The notes: generated from the letters alone by a model not told the origin. 64,000 bases of DNA from Tautonia rosea (GCF_012958305.1 NZ_JABBYO010000003.1:186001-250000), one strand, 5' to 3'; shown: positions 18,156 to 26,867, numbered from the stretch's first letter. Translations and numbers: made by a program.

Positions 18156-19220
18156 ATGGACCGCTCCTTGATCTGCACTTCCTCCAAGGACCGCGACCCC
18201 TACGGAGAGATGAAAATCTTCGCCGGGTCGGCAAGCCGGGGCCTCGCTCGGGCAATCTGTCGGCACCTCGGCGTCCCGCTCGCTCAGTCCGAAACGAAGA
18301 TCTTCAGCGAGGGAAACATCTTCGTCCGCGTCCTCGAAAACGTCCGGGGGCGCGATGTCTACATCGTTCAAGGGACCGAGCAGCCCGTCAACGACAACCT
18401 GATGGAACTCCTCTTCTGGATCGACGCCTTCAAACGAGCCAGCGCCACGCAGGTCACGGCCGTCATCCCCTTCTTCTCCTACGCCAAGGGAGACAAGAAG
18501 GACGAGCCTCGCGTCTCCATCCGCGCCCGGGTGATTGCCGATGCCCTCGAAGCCGTCGGGGCTGACCGTGTCCTGACGATGGACCTACACAGCCCTCAGA
18601 TCCAGGGCTTCTTCAAGATCCCCGTCGACCACCTCTACGCCGGACCCGTTCTCACCGCCTATTTTCGCAAGCTAAAGCTCCCCAACCTTGTCGTTGCCGC
18701 TCCCGATGTCGGATTCGCCAAGGCCGCGCAACGCTATGCCGACATGATGGGGTGCGATCTCGTCATCGGGAACAAGAACCGACCCGACCACGAGGAACGT
18801 GCCGAGATCCTCGATGTCATCGGAAACGTCAAGGGGAAGAACGTCCTGCTCGTCGATGACTTTACCATCTCCGGCGGTACCCTGATCGAGATGGCCCATG
18901 CCTGCAAGGCCCGTGGAGCGCTCGACGTGTACGCCTGCGTCTCCCACGGCGTCTTCTCCCGAGGATCGGCCGAGAAGATCCGCAACAGCCCGCTCAAACA
19001 GCTGGTTCTGACCGACACCATCGGCCACTGGCCCGAGCCCCTGGCCGAGAACTGCCGGCGGATCAGCGTCTCTCGCCTGTTCGCCGAGGCCATCCTCTCC
19101 ATTCACCAGCGCGAGAGTGTGAGCCGGTTGTTCGATACCGAAGTCGAACCCGAACTGGTTGAGGTCTGCGACGATACCGAGACGACCCTGGACGATCGCT
19201 CGATCGCCGGTGCTCGTTGA
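18156..19220 (+). CDS. prs: Ribose-phosphate pyrophosphokinase (PRPP synthase)
   Basis: Makes PRPP from ribose 5-phosphate and ATP for nucleotide, histidine and tryptophan synthesis. Visible elements are MKIFAGSASRGLARAI, FSEGNIFVRV, VYIVQGT, the ATP loop region IPFFSYAKGDKKDEPR, MDLHSPQIQGFF and the PRPP-binding motif VLLVDDFTISGGTL. The start is ambiguous. ATG 18156 has GAGG 9-12 bp upstream and gives 354 residues. ATG 18210 matches the family N-terminus and gives 336. The C-terminal 30 residues are an acidic tail beyond E. coli Prs (315). Confidence 0.93.
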   Translation: MDRSLICTSSKDRDPYGEMKIFAGSASRGLARAICRHLGVPLAQSETKIFSEGNIFVRVLENVRGRDVYIVQGTEQPVNDNLMELLFWIDAFKRASATQVTAVIPFFSYAKGDKKDEPRVSIRARVIADALEAVGADRVLTMDLHSPQIQGFFKIPVDHLYAGPVLTAYFRKLKLPNLVVAAPDVGFAKAAQRYADMMGCDLVIGNKNRPDHEERAEILDVIGNVKGKNVLLVDDFTISGGTLIEMAHACKARGALDVYACVSHGVFSRGSAEKIRNSPLKQLVLTDTIGHWPEPLAENCRRISVSRLFAEAILSIHQRESVSRLFDTEVEPELVEVCDDTETTLDDRSIAGAR

Positions 19221-19329
19221 CGCCCCGCGATGCCCTGCCTAGCATGTCCTCTGGGAGTGTTGAGTGTCATCTGAACCCTCCGCCGTCCCGCATCGCCCTC
19301 GCTGAGTTGACCTCAAGGACGCAGCATCC

Positions 19330-20757
19330 ATGGCATCTGACCGACCCCGGACCCTGGGCGAGCTGAAGCAGAGCGGTTACCGTGTCGAGTCAGTCAAGGA
19401 CGAGATGCGCCGCAACCTCATCGCCATGATTCGCAGAGGGGAGCCGCTCTTCCCCGAAATTCTCGGCTACGAGGAGACCGTCGTCCCTCAGATTCAGAAC
19501 GCCATCCTCTCAAAGCACGACATGCTGTTCCTCGGCACAAGGGGACAGGCCAAGACCCGGATGCTTCGGCAGCTTGTCCGTCTGCTCGATGACACCATCC
19601 CGATCGTCGACGGCTCTGAGGTCAACGACCACCCCTATCACCCCGTCAGCCGAGAGGCCCGCGACAAGCTCGATACAATGGGCGACGCCACACCGATCGC
19701 CTGGGTCGGCCGCGAGCAGCGTTATCAGGAGAAGCTCGCCACCCCAGACGTCACCATTGCCGATCTGATCGGCGAGATTGACATGATCAAGCACGCCGAG
19801 GGGCGCTACCTCTCCAGCGAGCTGACCATGCACTTCGGCCTTATTCCCCGCACCAACCGCGGCATCTTCTGCATGAACGAGTTGCCCGACCTCTCCCCCA
19901 AGATCCAGGTCGGCATGTTCAACGTGCTCGAAGAGCGAGACGTCCAGATCCGGGGCTACCCGGTCCGACTGGAACTCGACCTCTGCATGGTCTTCTCGGC
20001 CAACCCGGAGGACTACACCAACCGCGGACGCATTGTCACCCCCTTGAAAGACCGGATCGGCTCGGTCATCCGCACGCACTATCCGCTGACGCGGGATGTC
20101 GGCATCTCGATCAACGACCAGAACGCCTGGGTCGATCGCGCCGGGGAACAGGTGGCCGTCCCGTTCTTCGTCAAGGAGGTGGTCGAGGAGGCCGCACGCC
20201 TGGCCCGCACCTCCTCGCACGTGAACCAGGCGTCGGGCGTCTCGGTCCGCATGTCGATCGCCAACCTGGAGAACGTCGTCTCCAACGCCGAGCGCCGAGC
20301 CCTGGTCAACCAGGAATCCTGGGTGGTCCCCCGGGTCGGCGACCTCTCCCACGTCGTCCCCAGCACCCGCGGGAAGATCGAATTGACCATGGCCGATGAC
20401 GACGGCTCGGAGGATGTGCTCATCGGTCGCATTGTCGGTGAAGCGATCAAGAACGTCTTTTCCGAGCGCTTCAACCCGAAGGAATTTCGCGCCGCCGTCG
20501 AACACTTTGATAATGGCGGAGGTGTGGAATTGACCGATGTTTTGCCGACGCGAGAACTGCTCAATCGCATCGAAAAAATTCCCGGCCTGCTCAAGAAGGC
20601 TGAGGACCTCGCCAAGGATTCGTTGCCCAACCTCTCCGACCCCGACCTGCATCACGCGGCCATTGCCGCCTCGGCCGAGTTCATTCTCGAAGGTCTTCAT
20701 GTGCACAATCGTCTGAACAAGAGTGTCAAGGCGGGCGTGGCGTCCTACGAACGTTGA
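19330..20757 (+). CDS. MoxR-type AAA+ ATPase, magnesium-chelatase-like
   Basis: 475 residues. A helical N-terminus is followed by an AAA+ domain with Walker A GTRGQAKT (69-76), an FCMNELPDLSPKIQVGMFNV Walker B region and a CMVFSANPEDYTNRGRI sensor segment. This pattern belongs to the ChlI/BchI-like branch of helix-2-insert AAA+ proteins. It is a probable chaperone that acts with the VWA protein encoded 57 bp downstream, as in MoxR/VWA and chelatase I/D pairs. No third chelatase subunit is here, so metal chelation is not implied. Confidence 0.88.
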   Translation: MASDRPRTLGELKQSGYRVESVKDEMRRNLIAMIRRGEPLFPEILGYEETVVPQIQNAILSKHDMLFLGTRGQAKTRMLRQLVRLLDDTIPIVDGSEVNDHPYHPVSREARDKLDTMGDATPIAWVGREQRYQEKLATPDVTIADLIGEIDMIKHAEGRYLSSELTMHFGLIPRTNRGIFCMNELPDLSPKIQVGMFNVLEERDVQIRGYPVRLELDLCMVFSANPEDYTNRGRIVTPLKDRIGSVIRTHYPLTRDVGISINDQNAWVDRAGEQVAVPFFVKEVVEEAARLARTSSHVNQASGVSVRMSIANLENVVSNAERRALVNQESWVVPRVGDLSHVVPSTRGKIELTMADDDGSEDVLIGRIVGEAIKNVFSERFNPKEFRAAVEHFDNGGGVELTDVLPTRELLNRIEKIPGLLKKAEDLAKDSLPNLSDPDLHHAAIAASAEFILEGLHVHNRLNKSVKAGVASYER

Positions 20758-20814
20758 TCCGAATCGGCCTGCGTCCCCGACCCTCCCCTTCGGCCACGGT
20801 CCATCGAGGCCCTC

Positions 20815-21957
20815 ATGCCCCAGTACGAATATTCCAAATGGGACGGGTCGCAGGAGTTTCGCCCTCAGTCGGCCGAGAAGGCGTTTGACGAACTGAGCGA
20901 GTATCTGCTGCACTACGGGGACCAGGTCCTCCGCCAACTTGACCGCTTCGATGACGATGACAACCCGGAAATCGTCGAGTTGCTCCAGCAGGAAGGGTTG
21001 ATCGAACGGGACCGTGAAGGAAAGTTCGTCGTCGCCCCCAAGGGGCTGCGACGCATCCAGCAAAGTGCGCTCACCGATCTGTTCCAGACCTTCAACCGGG
21101 ATGCGATCGGCAAGCATGACTCTCCCCACAAGGGGGATGGCACCGTCCGACACGAGGACTCACGTCCTTATGTTTATGGTGATTCGCTGGCCAATTTGAA
21201 CCTGCACGAGACGATCAAGAATGCCTACACCCGTCAGGGAGGGGGCGTGCCGATCCGGGTCGAGCGCGATGACTGGGTTGTGTATGAAACCGAGCATCAG
21301 ACCCGTGCCGCCACCGTCGTCCTGATCGATATGAGTGGATCAATGGGGCGGTACGGCAAGTACGGTATGACGAAGAAGGTCGCGCTGGCGTTACAGGCGA
21401 TGGTCCGGGCGCAGTACCCGACGGATTCGCTGGGAATGGTCGGGTTTTATACGCTCGCGAGCAAAATGACCGAGCGCGAATTATTGAATTCGGCCCCCAA
21501 GCCGGTCGGGCTGTTTGACCCTCGCGTGCACCTGCGAATCAGTCTGGATGCTCCACTCCCTCGGCAGGTCCAGCACTTCACCAACATCGACGCCGGCCTA
21601 AAGCTTGCGCGCAACATGCTGAACAAGCAGGCGGCCGAGAACAAGCAGATTATTGTCATCACCGACGGCGAGCCGACCGCCTACATCGAAGGACGCGAGG
21701 CCGTGCTCATCTACCCCCCCGCTGAGAAGACCGCCGCCGCCACCCTGGCCGAGGCCCGCCGGTGCGCCTCGGCCGGAATTCGCGTCTCGTCGTTCGCCCT
21801 GATCGAAGATTACTTTTATCTGGGCCTGGTGAACTTTGTCGAGGAGATGGCCCGCGTGACCCAGGGGGTTGCCGCGTACTGCTCGGCCGACGACCTGGGC
21901 AAATACGTCTTCGACAGCTTCGTCGGCGGCCGGAGGCAGCGGAAGATGACCCGCTGA
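20815..21957 (+). CDS. VWA domain-containing protein, partner of the MoxR ATPase
   Basis: 380 residues. An N-terminal helical region of about 150 residues precedes a von Willebrand A domain with an intact MIDAS: VLIDMSGSMGRYG (DxSxS), the later Thr near FTNID and VITDGEPTAY. No signal peptide or membrane helix, so it is probably cytoplasmic. It lies directly downstream of the MoxR gene in the same direction and ends 17 bp from the convergent next gene. In such pairs the ATPase remodels a target that the VWA protein recruits through metal. Confidence 0.88.
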   Translation: MPQYEYSKWDGSQEFRPQSAEKAFDELSEYLLHYGDQVLRQLDRFDDDDNPEIVELLQQEGLIERDREGKFVVAPKGLRRIQQSALTDLFQTFNRDAIGKHDSPHKGDGTVRHEDSRPYVYGDSLANLNLHETIKNAYTRQGGGVPIRVERDDWVVYETEHQTRAATVVLIDMSGSMGRYGKYGMTKKVALALQAMVRAQYPTDSLGMVGFYTLASKMTERELLNSAPKPVGLFDPRVHLRISLDAPLPRQVQHFTNIDAGLKLARNMLNKQAAENKQIIVITDGEPTAYIEGREAVLIYPPAEKTAAATLAEARRCASAGIRVSSFALIEDYFYLGLVNFVEEMARVTQGVAAYCSADDLGKYVFDSFVGGRRQRKMTR

Positions 21958-21974
21958 CGGATGCTCCGCTGGGA

Positions 21975-23378
21975 TCACTCCCAGGGGTTCGGCTTCGGAT
22001 TGGCCACGGGGGCGCGGATGAATCCGGAATCCTCGGGGGCCTCGTAATCAATCGCGGCAAGCTCCGGTGTCTCGATCCGCACCGAGCCGCGGATGCGGCT
22101 CTCCAGGGCCACGTCGAGGATGCCCCCGGTCAGTTGCGTGCGCTCGGCGGGGTAGGGGGGCTGGCCAGTGCGGAAAAAGTCCTCGATCCGCAGCACGAGC
22201 GGCGTGAAAAAGTCGGCGCCGGGTGGGGCAGGAAGATAGACAAGCGTGGACACGTCGGTGGGAATTCCGTCGTTATTCACGACCCGGCTAGCGATGGTTG
22301 TGTCATCAACGTGCCCGTTGAGGATCAGGACGGTCCCCTGGAAGCCGTCGGCGTACTCGACCAAGAAGGCGACCGGCTGGAGAAAGGTCGGTCGGCCGGC
22401 GGGGTGGACAAAGTCCTTGGTATTCTGCCGGACGTCGCCGGGATTCCGGGTGTAGCTGCGGCTGAGGGCCTCGTCGAGCAGTTCCCAGGACCAGCGGCCT
22501 GTGTCTCCGGCCTCCCAGACGGCGTCCCCTTCCAGATAGGTTACGGCCACGACCCCTTGAGGCTTGCCGCCCCGGTCGCGCCGCTCGACCATGCACTGGA
22601 GCGTTTCCAGGGCATGAAATCCAAAGATCTCGATTTCTCCCCGAGATGCCACCAGGGCATCCTGCCAGGTCTTGCCGAGCGGGACCTCCAGGTGGGGGAT
22701 GCGCCAGGTGACCGGCAGGCTCGAACCGGCCATGAGGGGCACGCCCAGCTCGCGGGCGGAGGCGATCATCTCGGCCGCTTCGGACCGATCGTAAGAGAGG
22801 TGTTTGTCGATGAAGACCGGCACTCCGCGGCCCGAACGCCGGACCACGTCGAGCACCTCCCGGAAGTAGGCACCCCTCGGATAGCGCTTCTGGAGCTTCT
22901 CGTTGAGCGGATAATCGCCGTGCTCGGCGATCAGCAAAATCGCGTCGACGGCCAGGTCTCCCGAGCCGAGCGTCAGCGCGTCCTCGATCGTCGGGCTCAG
23001 TCGGACGCCGTGCTCGGCGGCCTTGGCCCGGCCCAGGTCACCGACCCCCGAGGGGGCGACCCCGTCCGGGAACTGTTCGATGTACAGGCTGCTGATCTCG
23101 ACATCGGGCCGGTAGTGGCCCCGCCCGTCGTGGACGACGAACCCGTCAAGGAACCTTCCGACGATATGATACGCGTGGGAAAGATAATAATACGTCGACG
23201 CGAGTGCGGCGACCTTCAGGCGTCCTTGCTTCGGCTCGGGAAGCGGGCCGCCGAGGGCGTGGGGGATGGCGGCCGGGCTGGGGCGATCGGCTGCGGAAAC
23301 GGCGGCTCCTCCACCGGGCAGCATGACCGACAGGCTCGCGGCGTTCAGGAATCCTCGGCGGGTCAGGTCGTCTTGCAT
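21975..23378 (-). CDS. Tat-exported Gfo/Idh/MocA-like protein
   Basis: 467 residues from the ATG at 23378, which opens with a Tat signal (DLTRRGFLNAASLSVMLPGG). The body has KVAALASTYYYLSHAYHIVG, DAILLIAEHGDYP and VPVFIDKHLSYDRSEAAEM, where the last mirrors the EKP-type loop of Gfo/Idh/MocA oxidoreductases. The family dinucleotide motif is not obvious, and homologues in planctomycetes are exported proteins of unknown chemistry. It lies downstream of selD in the same direction with a 70-bp gap; a functional link is not evident. Confidence 0.7.
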   Translation of the reverse strand: MQDDLTRRGFLNAASLSVMLPGGGAAVSAADRPSPAAIPHALGGPLPEPKQGRLKVAALASTYYYLSHAYHIVGRFLDGFVVHDGRGHYRPDVEISSLYIEQFPDGVAPSGVGDLGRAKAAEHGVRLSPTIEDALTLGSGDLAVDAILLIAEHGDYPLNEKLQKRYPRGAYFREVLDVVRRSGRGVPVFIDKHLSYDRSEAAEMIASARELGVPLMAGSSLPVTWRIPHLEVPLGKTWQDALVASRGEIEIFGFHALETLQCMVERRDRGGKPQGVVAVTYLEGDAVWEAGDTGRWSWELLDEALSRSYTRNPGDVRQNTKDFVHPAGRPTFLQPVAFLVEYADGFQGTVLILNGHVDDTTIASRVVNNDGIPTDVSTLVYLPAPPGADFFTPLVLRIEDFFRTGQPPYPAERTQLTGGILDVALESRIRGSVRIETPELAAIDYEAPEDSGFIRAPVANPKPNPWE

Positions 23379-23448
23379 CACCCTCTCCAATCGTCCGGGA
23401 TCAATCCGTCGTTGTGATTCACGACGATCGGCTCTCGAATCGTCCACG

Positions 23449-24534
23449 TCAAGCATCGACCGACGGAACGGGAGCGGATTGGCCGAGCCGTAACGCGATT
23501 CCCTCGACCCGAGGGATCACTCGGCCAATGACGGCCGCGGCCAGTGTCTCCCGTTGCCTCAATTCCCTGATCAAGGCATCGAGATGTGCCGGATCAACCG
23601 CAACGAGCAATCCGCCGGAGGTTTGAGCGTCGAACGCAAACTCGACGCGCTTCGAATTGGCCTCCGGCGCGATGTCCAGTCGTCCGGCCAGGAATGCCCG
23701 ATTGGTTGCGCTGGCCCTCGTGAAGTTCCTGGGGATGGCCAGCGGCTCCGCCCCTTCGATCACCGGCAGTGCGTCGAGATCCAGCTCAATGGTTACGCCC
23801 GATCCATCGGCCATCTCGGCGGCGTGCCCTGCGAGACCGAAGCCGGTTACGTCGGTCAGGGCATGGACGCCCCCGGCGGCTCTCCCCGCCTCGCTCGCAT
23901 CGGCGTTCAGGCGGATCATGCTCGCGATGGCCCGTTCGAGCACAACGCTCGGACATCGGTTGTTCTTGGCCGCCGTGGTCACGAACCCGGTCCCGAGTGG
24001 CTTGGTCAAGACAAGCACATCGCCCGGCCTGGCTCCTGAGTTGGTCAGGACGTCGTCGGGATGGACCAGCCCGGTAACACTTAGTCCGAACTTGATCTCG
24101 GAATCTCTCACCGTATGGCCACCTACGACCGACGCCCCGGCCGCCGCCACGCGTTCCCCCGCCCCGGCAATGATTTGCCCGAGAATCTCCAGGGGCAATT
24201 GATCGTCGGGGAAGGCGGCGATGTTCAATACCGTCAACGGCCGGCCGTTCATCGCATACACATCTGAAAGCGCATTCGCCGCCGCAATTTGGCCGAAGAT
24301 GTACGGGTCGTCGACGAGCGGGGGGAAGAAATCGACGGTTTGCACCAGCGCGACATCGGGCGCAATGCGATACACGCCTGCGTCATCGCACGTTTCGGTG
24401 GCGACGAGCAAGTCGGCGGGTCGGGGGGGTGTCGGCAAGCCGCGCAGAACCTGCGCGATCCCCTCGGGGGGAAGTTTGCCTGCTCACCCGGCACAGTTGG
24501 CGTAGTCGGTCAGGCGTTTCTGTCGTCCGAACAT
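23449..24534 (-). CDS. selD: Selenide, water dikinase SelD, itself a selenoprotein (in-frame TGA read as Sec)
   Basis: Makes selenophosphate, the selenium donor for Sec-tRNA. Reading from ATG 24534 gives MFGRQKRLTDYANCAG, then TGA (24484-24486), then AGKLPP, the exact SelD N-terminal motif with Sec17 at the place of the catalytic Cys17 of E. coli. The frame continues without a break through ETCDDAGVY, VVGGHTVRDSEIKFG and LTDVTGFGLAGHA. With Sec it is 361 residues (E. coli 347). If TGA were a stop, the only start would be a TTG at 24438 and the active site would be lost. An alternative start is ATG 24606. A SECIS-like hairpin lies 33 nt after the TGA. Confidence 0.93.
24441..24457 (-). promoter_or_regulatory. 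Putative bacterial SECIS element in selD
   Basis: In the mRNA, CGCGCAG-GUU-CUGCGCG forms a perfect 7-bp stem with a GUU triloop. The loop starts 33 nt after the UGA, within the 16-37 nt accepted for bacterial SECIS, and begins with G followed by U as SelB requires. The loop flanks (GCAGGU-CUGC) recall the E. coli fdhF element. A second hairpin at 24459-24472 (UCCCC-CCGA-GGGGA) is nearer but lacks a leading G. Confidence 0.7.
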
Positions 24535-24612
24535 GCTGAACACGGGCTCCGCGGCCGGTCGTTCCGGCTGTGTTGCTGGTGGAGTCTTCTGATCGGCCGC
24601 GAGCATCCTGGC

Positions 24613-24852
24613 TCAGCCCTGAAGCAGGCTACCGATCTCCTCGATCAGCCTGGCCTCGTCCGGGAACTGCCCTGTTTTGAGTTTCGAGTAGACGAGGGTT
24701 GTGCCTACCGTCAGCTCGAAACATCCTCCCTTGGAGGGGATCAGGGTGAACTGGCCGATCTTCTGCTTGAATCGAGGAAGGAGTTTTGCCGTCAAACTGA
24801 CAGCCTGGGGTTCGTAGTTTCAAAGAGCGCAATATTCAAGAGTAATGTCCAC
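24613..24852 (-). CDS. SelW-like Rdx-family selenoprotein (CxxU)
   Basis: 79 residues from a GTG at 24852, with AGGAA 9 nt upstream. It reads MDITLEYCAL, then TGA (24820-24822), then NYEPQAVSLTAKLLPRF, giving the redox motif C8-A-L-U11 of SelW/SelT/SelH (Rdx) proteins, followed by FTLIPSKGGCFELTV and YSKLKTGQFPDE, all diagnostic of the family. These thioredoxin-fold proteins carry out thiol/selenol redox. Gene finders that stop at TGA keep at most the last 60 residues from a TTG. The selD frame begins 6-78 bp after this stop, in the same direction. Confidence 0.92.
24788..24804 (-). promoter_or_regulatory. Putative bacterial SECIS element in the SelW-like gene
   Basis: In the mRNA, GCUGUCA-GUU-UGACGGC forms a 7-bp stem (one G-U pair) with a GUU triloop. 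The loop starts 22 nt after the UGA. The triloop and stem length are the same as in the selD element, which argues that both are real SelB sites. Confidence 0.7.
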
Positions 24853-24915
24853 TGGACGTATTTCCTGGGTTCGAGAAGGGAGTTAAGCCACCTGCGTTTT
24901 GTGTGAATATGTGAT

Positions 24916-26064
24916 TCAGTTCGAATTCGACCTCCTGGCCAAGAGCCATCGGCGCGGAGCAGAGAGCTCTCCTGGTGTTTCCGGTGTCACCGAGGGTTCG
25001 GGCGTCGATTCTGCCAGGCTCATGAGATCGGCCCAGTGGCGAAGCGACGGTAAGTGCTGAAAGACCAATTTCAGGCTCACGGTGATCGGAATGGCGAGGA
25101 TCAATCCCATCAATCCCCAGAGGAACCCCCAGAACAGGCAGGCGATCAGGACCGTCGTCCCGTTCAGGTCGAGCGATCGACCCATGACGTAGGGCATGAC
25201 CAGATACCCCTCGACGGTCACGATCACCAGGAAAACTGAGGCGACAATCAGGCCGTCGGCGATGGAGCCCCGCTGACCCAGGGTGATCAGCACCGACAAC
25301 GCCCCGGCTGCGACATTGCCAAGATAAGGGATATAGTTCGTCACCGCGGCGAATACTCCGAGTGCCACGGCAAAATCGATCCCCAGCAGCATCAAGGCGA
25401 CCGCCGTGGCCACTCCGAGCCCGATGTTCAACACGGTCCGGGCCAGCAAGTAGGCGCGAATCTTGCGGGTCAGGTTCTTCAAGGTCCGCTCGACTGCCTT
25501 CGACTCGCCCGACTCGACTGAGATCAGGTGCACCAATCGAGGGACAAGCGAGTCCCCCTCGGCGAGGAGAAAGAGGACCAGGAACAGAACGATCAACCCG
25601 TACCCGACCCAGGTTGTCAGGTCCGAGAGGCGATAGTTCAGTGAGTTGACCAGTAGCTCGCGATTCGTGTAGCCGAGGATGTCGATCGTCCCCGGCTCAG
25701 GCAGGATGTTGGCCAGATAGGGATGATCTTTACCGGCGTCGTTGACCAGATCGCTGACCTTGGAGGCCAGCCTTTCCACATCGGCAGGGAAGGTGGCGGC
25801 GGCTCGAACAAGGCTCTCGGCTGTCAGACTTGCGCCGTAAAGTCCGGCCACGGCGAGCAGGAGAAAGAGAATCACCGCCGCTCCGACCGGACCCACCGGC
25901 AACAGTTTTCTCAGCAGATGGGTGGCCGGAGACAGCAAGCAGGTCAACAGAATCGAGAGGGCAATCGTGATCAGGATCGGCTTGAGTAAATAGAGCGCGG
26001 CAATCAACCCAAGCGTTGCCAGGATCGTGAGCGATGAACTGGCCGGTTTGGCTGATGATTCCAT
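24916..26064 (-). CDS. AI-2E family transporter (TqsA/PerM-like)
   Basis: 382 residues from the ATG at 26064, preceded by GGAGG; the frame extends upstream but without family features. About seven to eight hydrophobic helices occur, with a cytoplasmic loop after helix 2-3 (FPADVERLASKVSDLV) and conserved segments NYIPYLGNVAAG and LNGTTVLIACLFWGFLWG, typical of the AI-2E exporter family, whose members export signals or ions. The last 45 residues are a basic, proline-rich tail. The substrate is not predictable. It is encoded 64 bp upstream of the SelW-like gene, in the same direction. Confidence 0.9.
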   Translation of the reverse strand: MESSAKPASSSLTILATLGLIAALYLLKPILITIALSILLTCLLSPATHLLRKLLPVGPVGAAVILFLLLAVAGLYGASLTAESLVRAAATFPADVERLASKVSDLVNDAGKDHPYLANILPEPGTIDILGYTNRELLVNSLNYRLSDLTTWVGYGLIVLFLVLFLLAEGDSLVPRLVHLISVESGESKAVERTLKNLTRKIRAYLLARTVLNIGLGVATAVALMLLGIDFAVALGVFAAVTNYIPYLGNVAAGALSVLITLGQRGSIADGLIVASVFLVIVTVEGYLVMPYVMGRSLDLNGTTVLIACLFWGFLWGLMGLILAIPITVSLKLVFQHLPSLRHWADLMSLAESTPEPSVTPETPGELSAPRRWLLARRSNSN

Positions 26065-26270
26065 CCGGCCTCCTCCCGCTCGGACCTTCTGGGTAAGCCA
26101 CTCGCTGACTTCACAATTCAATCTTCGGGAAGACGGGCCGGCAAGACAAGAGTTCCCTGGAGAGTTCGCAGGTTCTTCCGCGTCGATTGGCCCGATCACC
26201 CGGCTTGAATGGACATGGGTAGGTTCTCGCCGAAGATCGTCGTTTTCCTCGCCCGAGGCAGTCTCAGACG

Positions 26271-26867
26271 TCAGAACGCGAACGGCCCTTCGCAGATGCT
26301 CTGTTCAATGGGACGGCGGTTCGAGGGCACCTCGCGCTGACGAAGATCGTCGGGCAAGCGCTCCGGGTCGCCCGGCCTACCGAGGGCGATCATCGCGGCC
26401 ACCTCATACTCCTCGGGGACATGGAGCGCCGTCCTTGCCGTCTCGTAATCAAACCCGGCCATCCCGTGAACCACCAGCCCCATAACTGCTCCTTGCAAGG
26501 CCAGGTTTTGCCAGGCGGCGCCGGCGTCGTACAGGTGAACCGGGTTGGGTGCCCCGGTGTTCGAAAAGAACTTGTGCGCGACCACAACAACAAGCACGGA
26601 TGCCTTCGTGCACCATCCCTGGTTGCCTGGAACGAGCAGGTCAAAGAACGTCTGCCAGTGCTCCGAGCCCTGATGGGCGTAGAGAAAGCGCCACTCCTGC
26701 TCGTTGCGGGTCGAGGGAGCCCAGCGAGCGGCTTCGAAGAGTCGTTTGAGCTCCCCATCGGAGATCGGCTCTCCACTCATGGCACGGGGGGACCACCGCT
26801 TGAGGAAGATCGGCTCAATCGGATGATCAGCCTTTCGCACGGTCAACGGGTTCGGATGCTGCCCCAT
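26271..26867 (-). CDS. Nitroreductase family protein
   Basis: 198 residues of the NADH oxidase/nitroreductase flavin fold. Family features are FLKRWSPRAMSGEPISDGEL at the N-terminus, LFEAARWAPSTRNEQEWRF (FMN contacts), and LYDAGAAWQNLALQGAVMGLVVHGM in the centre, then EYEVAAMIALGRPGDPERLP. It is short but complete. Members reduce nitro compounds, quinones or flavins with NAD(P)H. No neighbour suggests a substrate. Confidence 0.9.
   Translation of the reverse strand: MGQHPNPLTVRKADHPIEPIFLKRWSPRAMSGEPISDGELKRLFEAARWAPSTRNEQEWRFLYAHQGSEHWQTFFDLLVPGNQGWCTKASVLVVVVAHKFFSNTGAPNPVHLYDAGAAWQNLALQGAVMGLVVHGMAGFDYETARTALHVPEEYEVAAMIALGRPGDPERLPDDLRQREVPSNRRPIEQSICEGPFAF

Noticed and set aside
19510-21153. 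A 547-codon minus-strand frame opposite the MoxR/VWA genes
   Set aside because: The plus strand carries intact Walker and MIDAS motifs; the minus frame is a shadow.
19330-21957. Magnesium or cobalt chelatase
   Set aside because: No BchH/CobN-type large subunit or tetrapyrrole gene is nearby; the pair fits the general MoxR/VWA type.
21762-23417. A 551-codon plus-strand frame opposite the Tat-exported protein
   Set aside because: It overlaps a gene with a Tat signal and clear domain structure on the minus strand and partly the VWA gene.
24459-24472. UCCCC-CCGA-GGGGA hairpin as the selD SECIS
   Set aside because: It is only 16 nt from the UGA and its loop lacks a leading G; the GUU-loop hairpin further down fits better.
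24289-24906. A 205-codon plus-strand open frame across the selD/SelW region
   Set aside because: It is the antisense shadow of the two selenoprotein genes; its translation has no family features, while the minus strand gives complete SelD and Rdx sequences once TGA is read as Sec.
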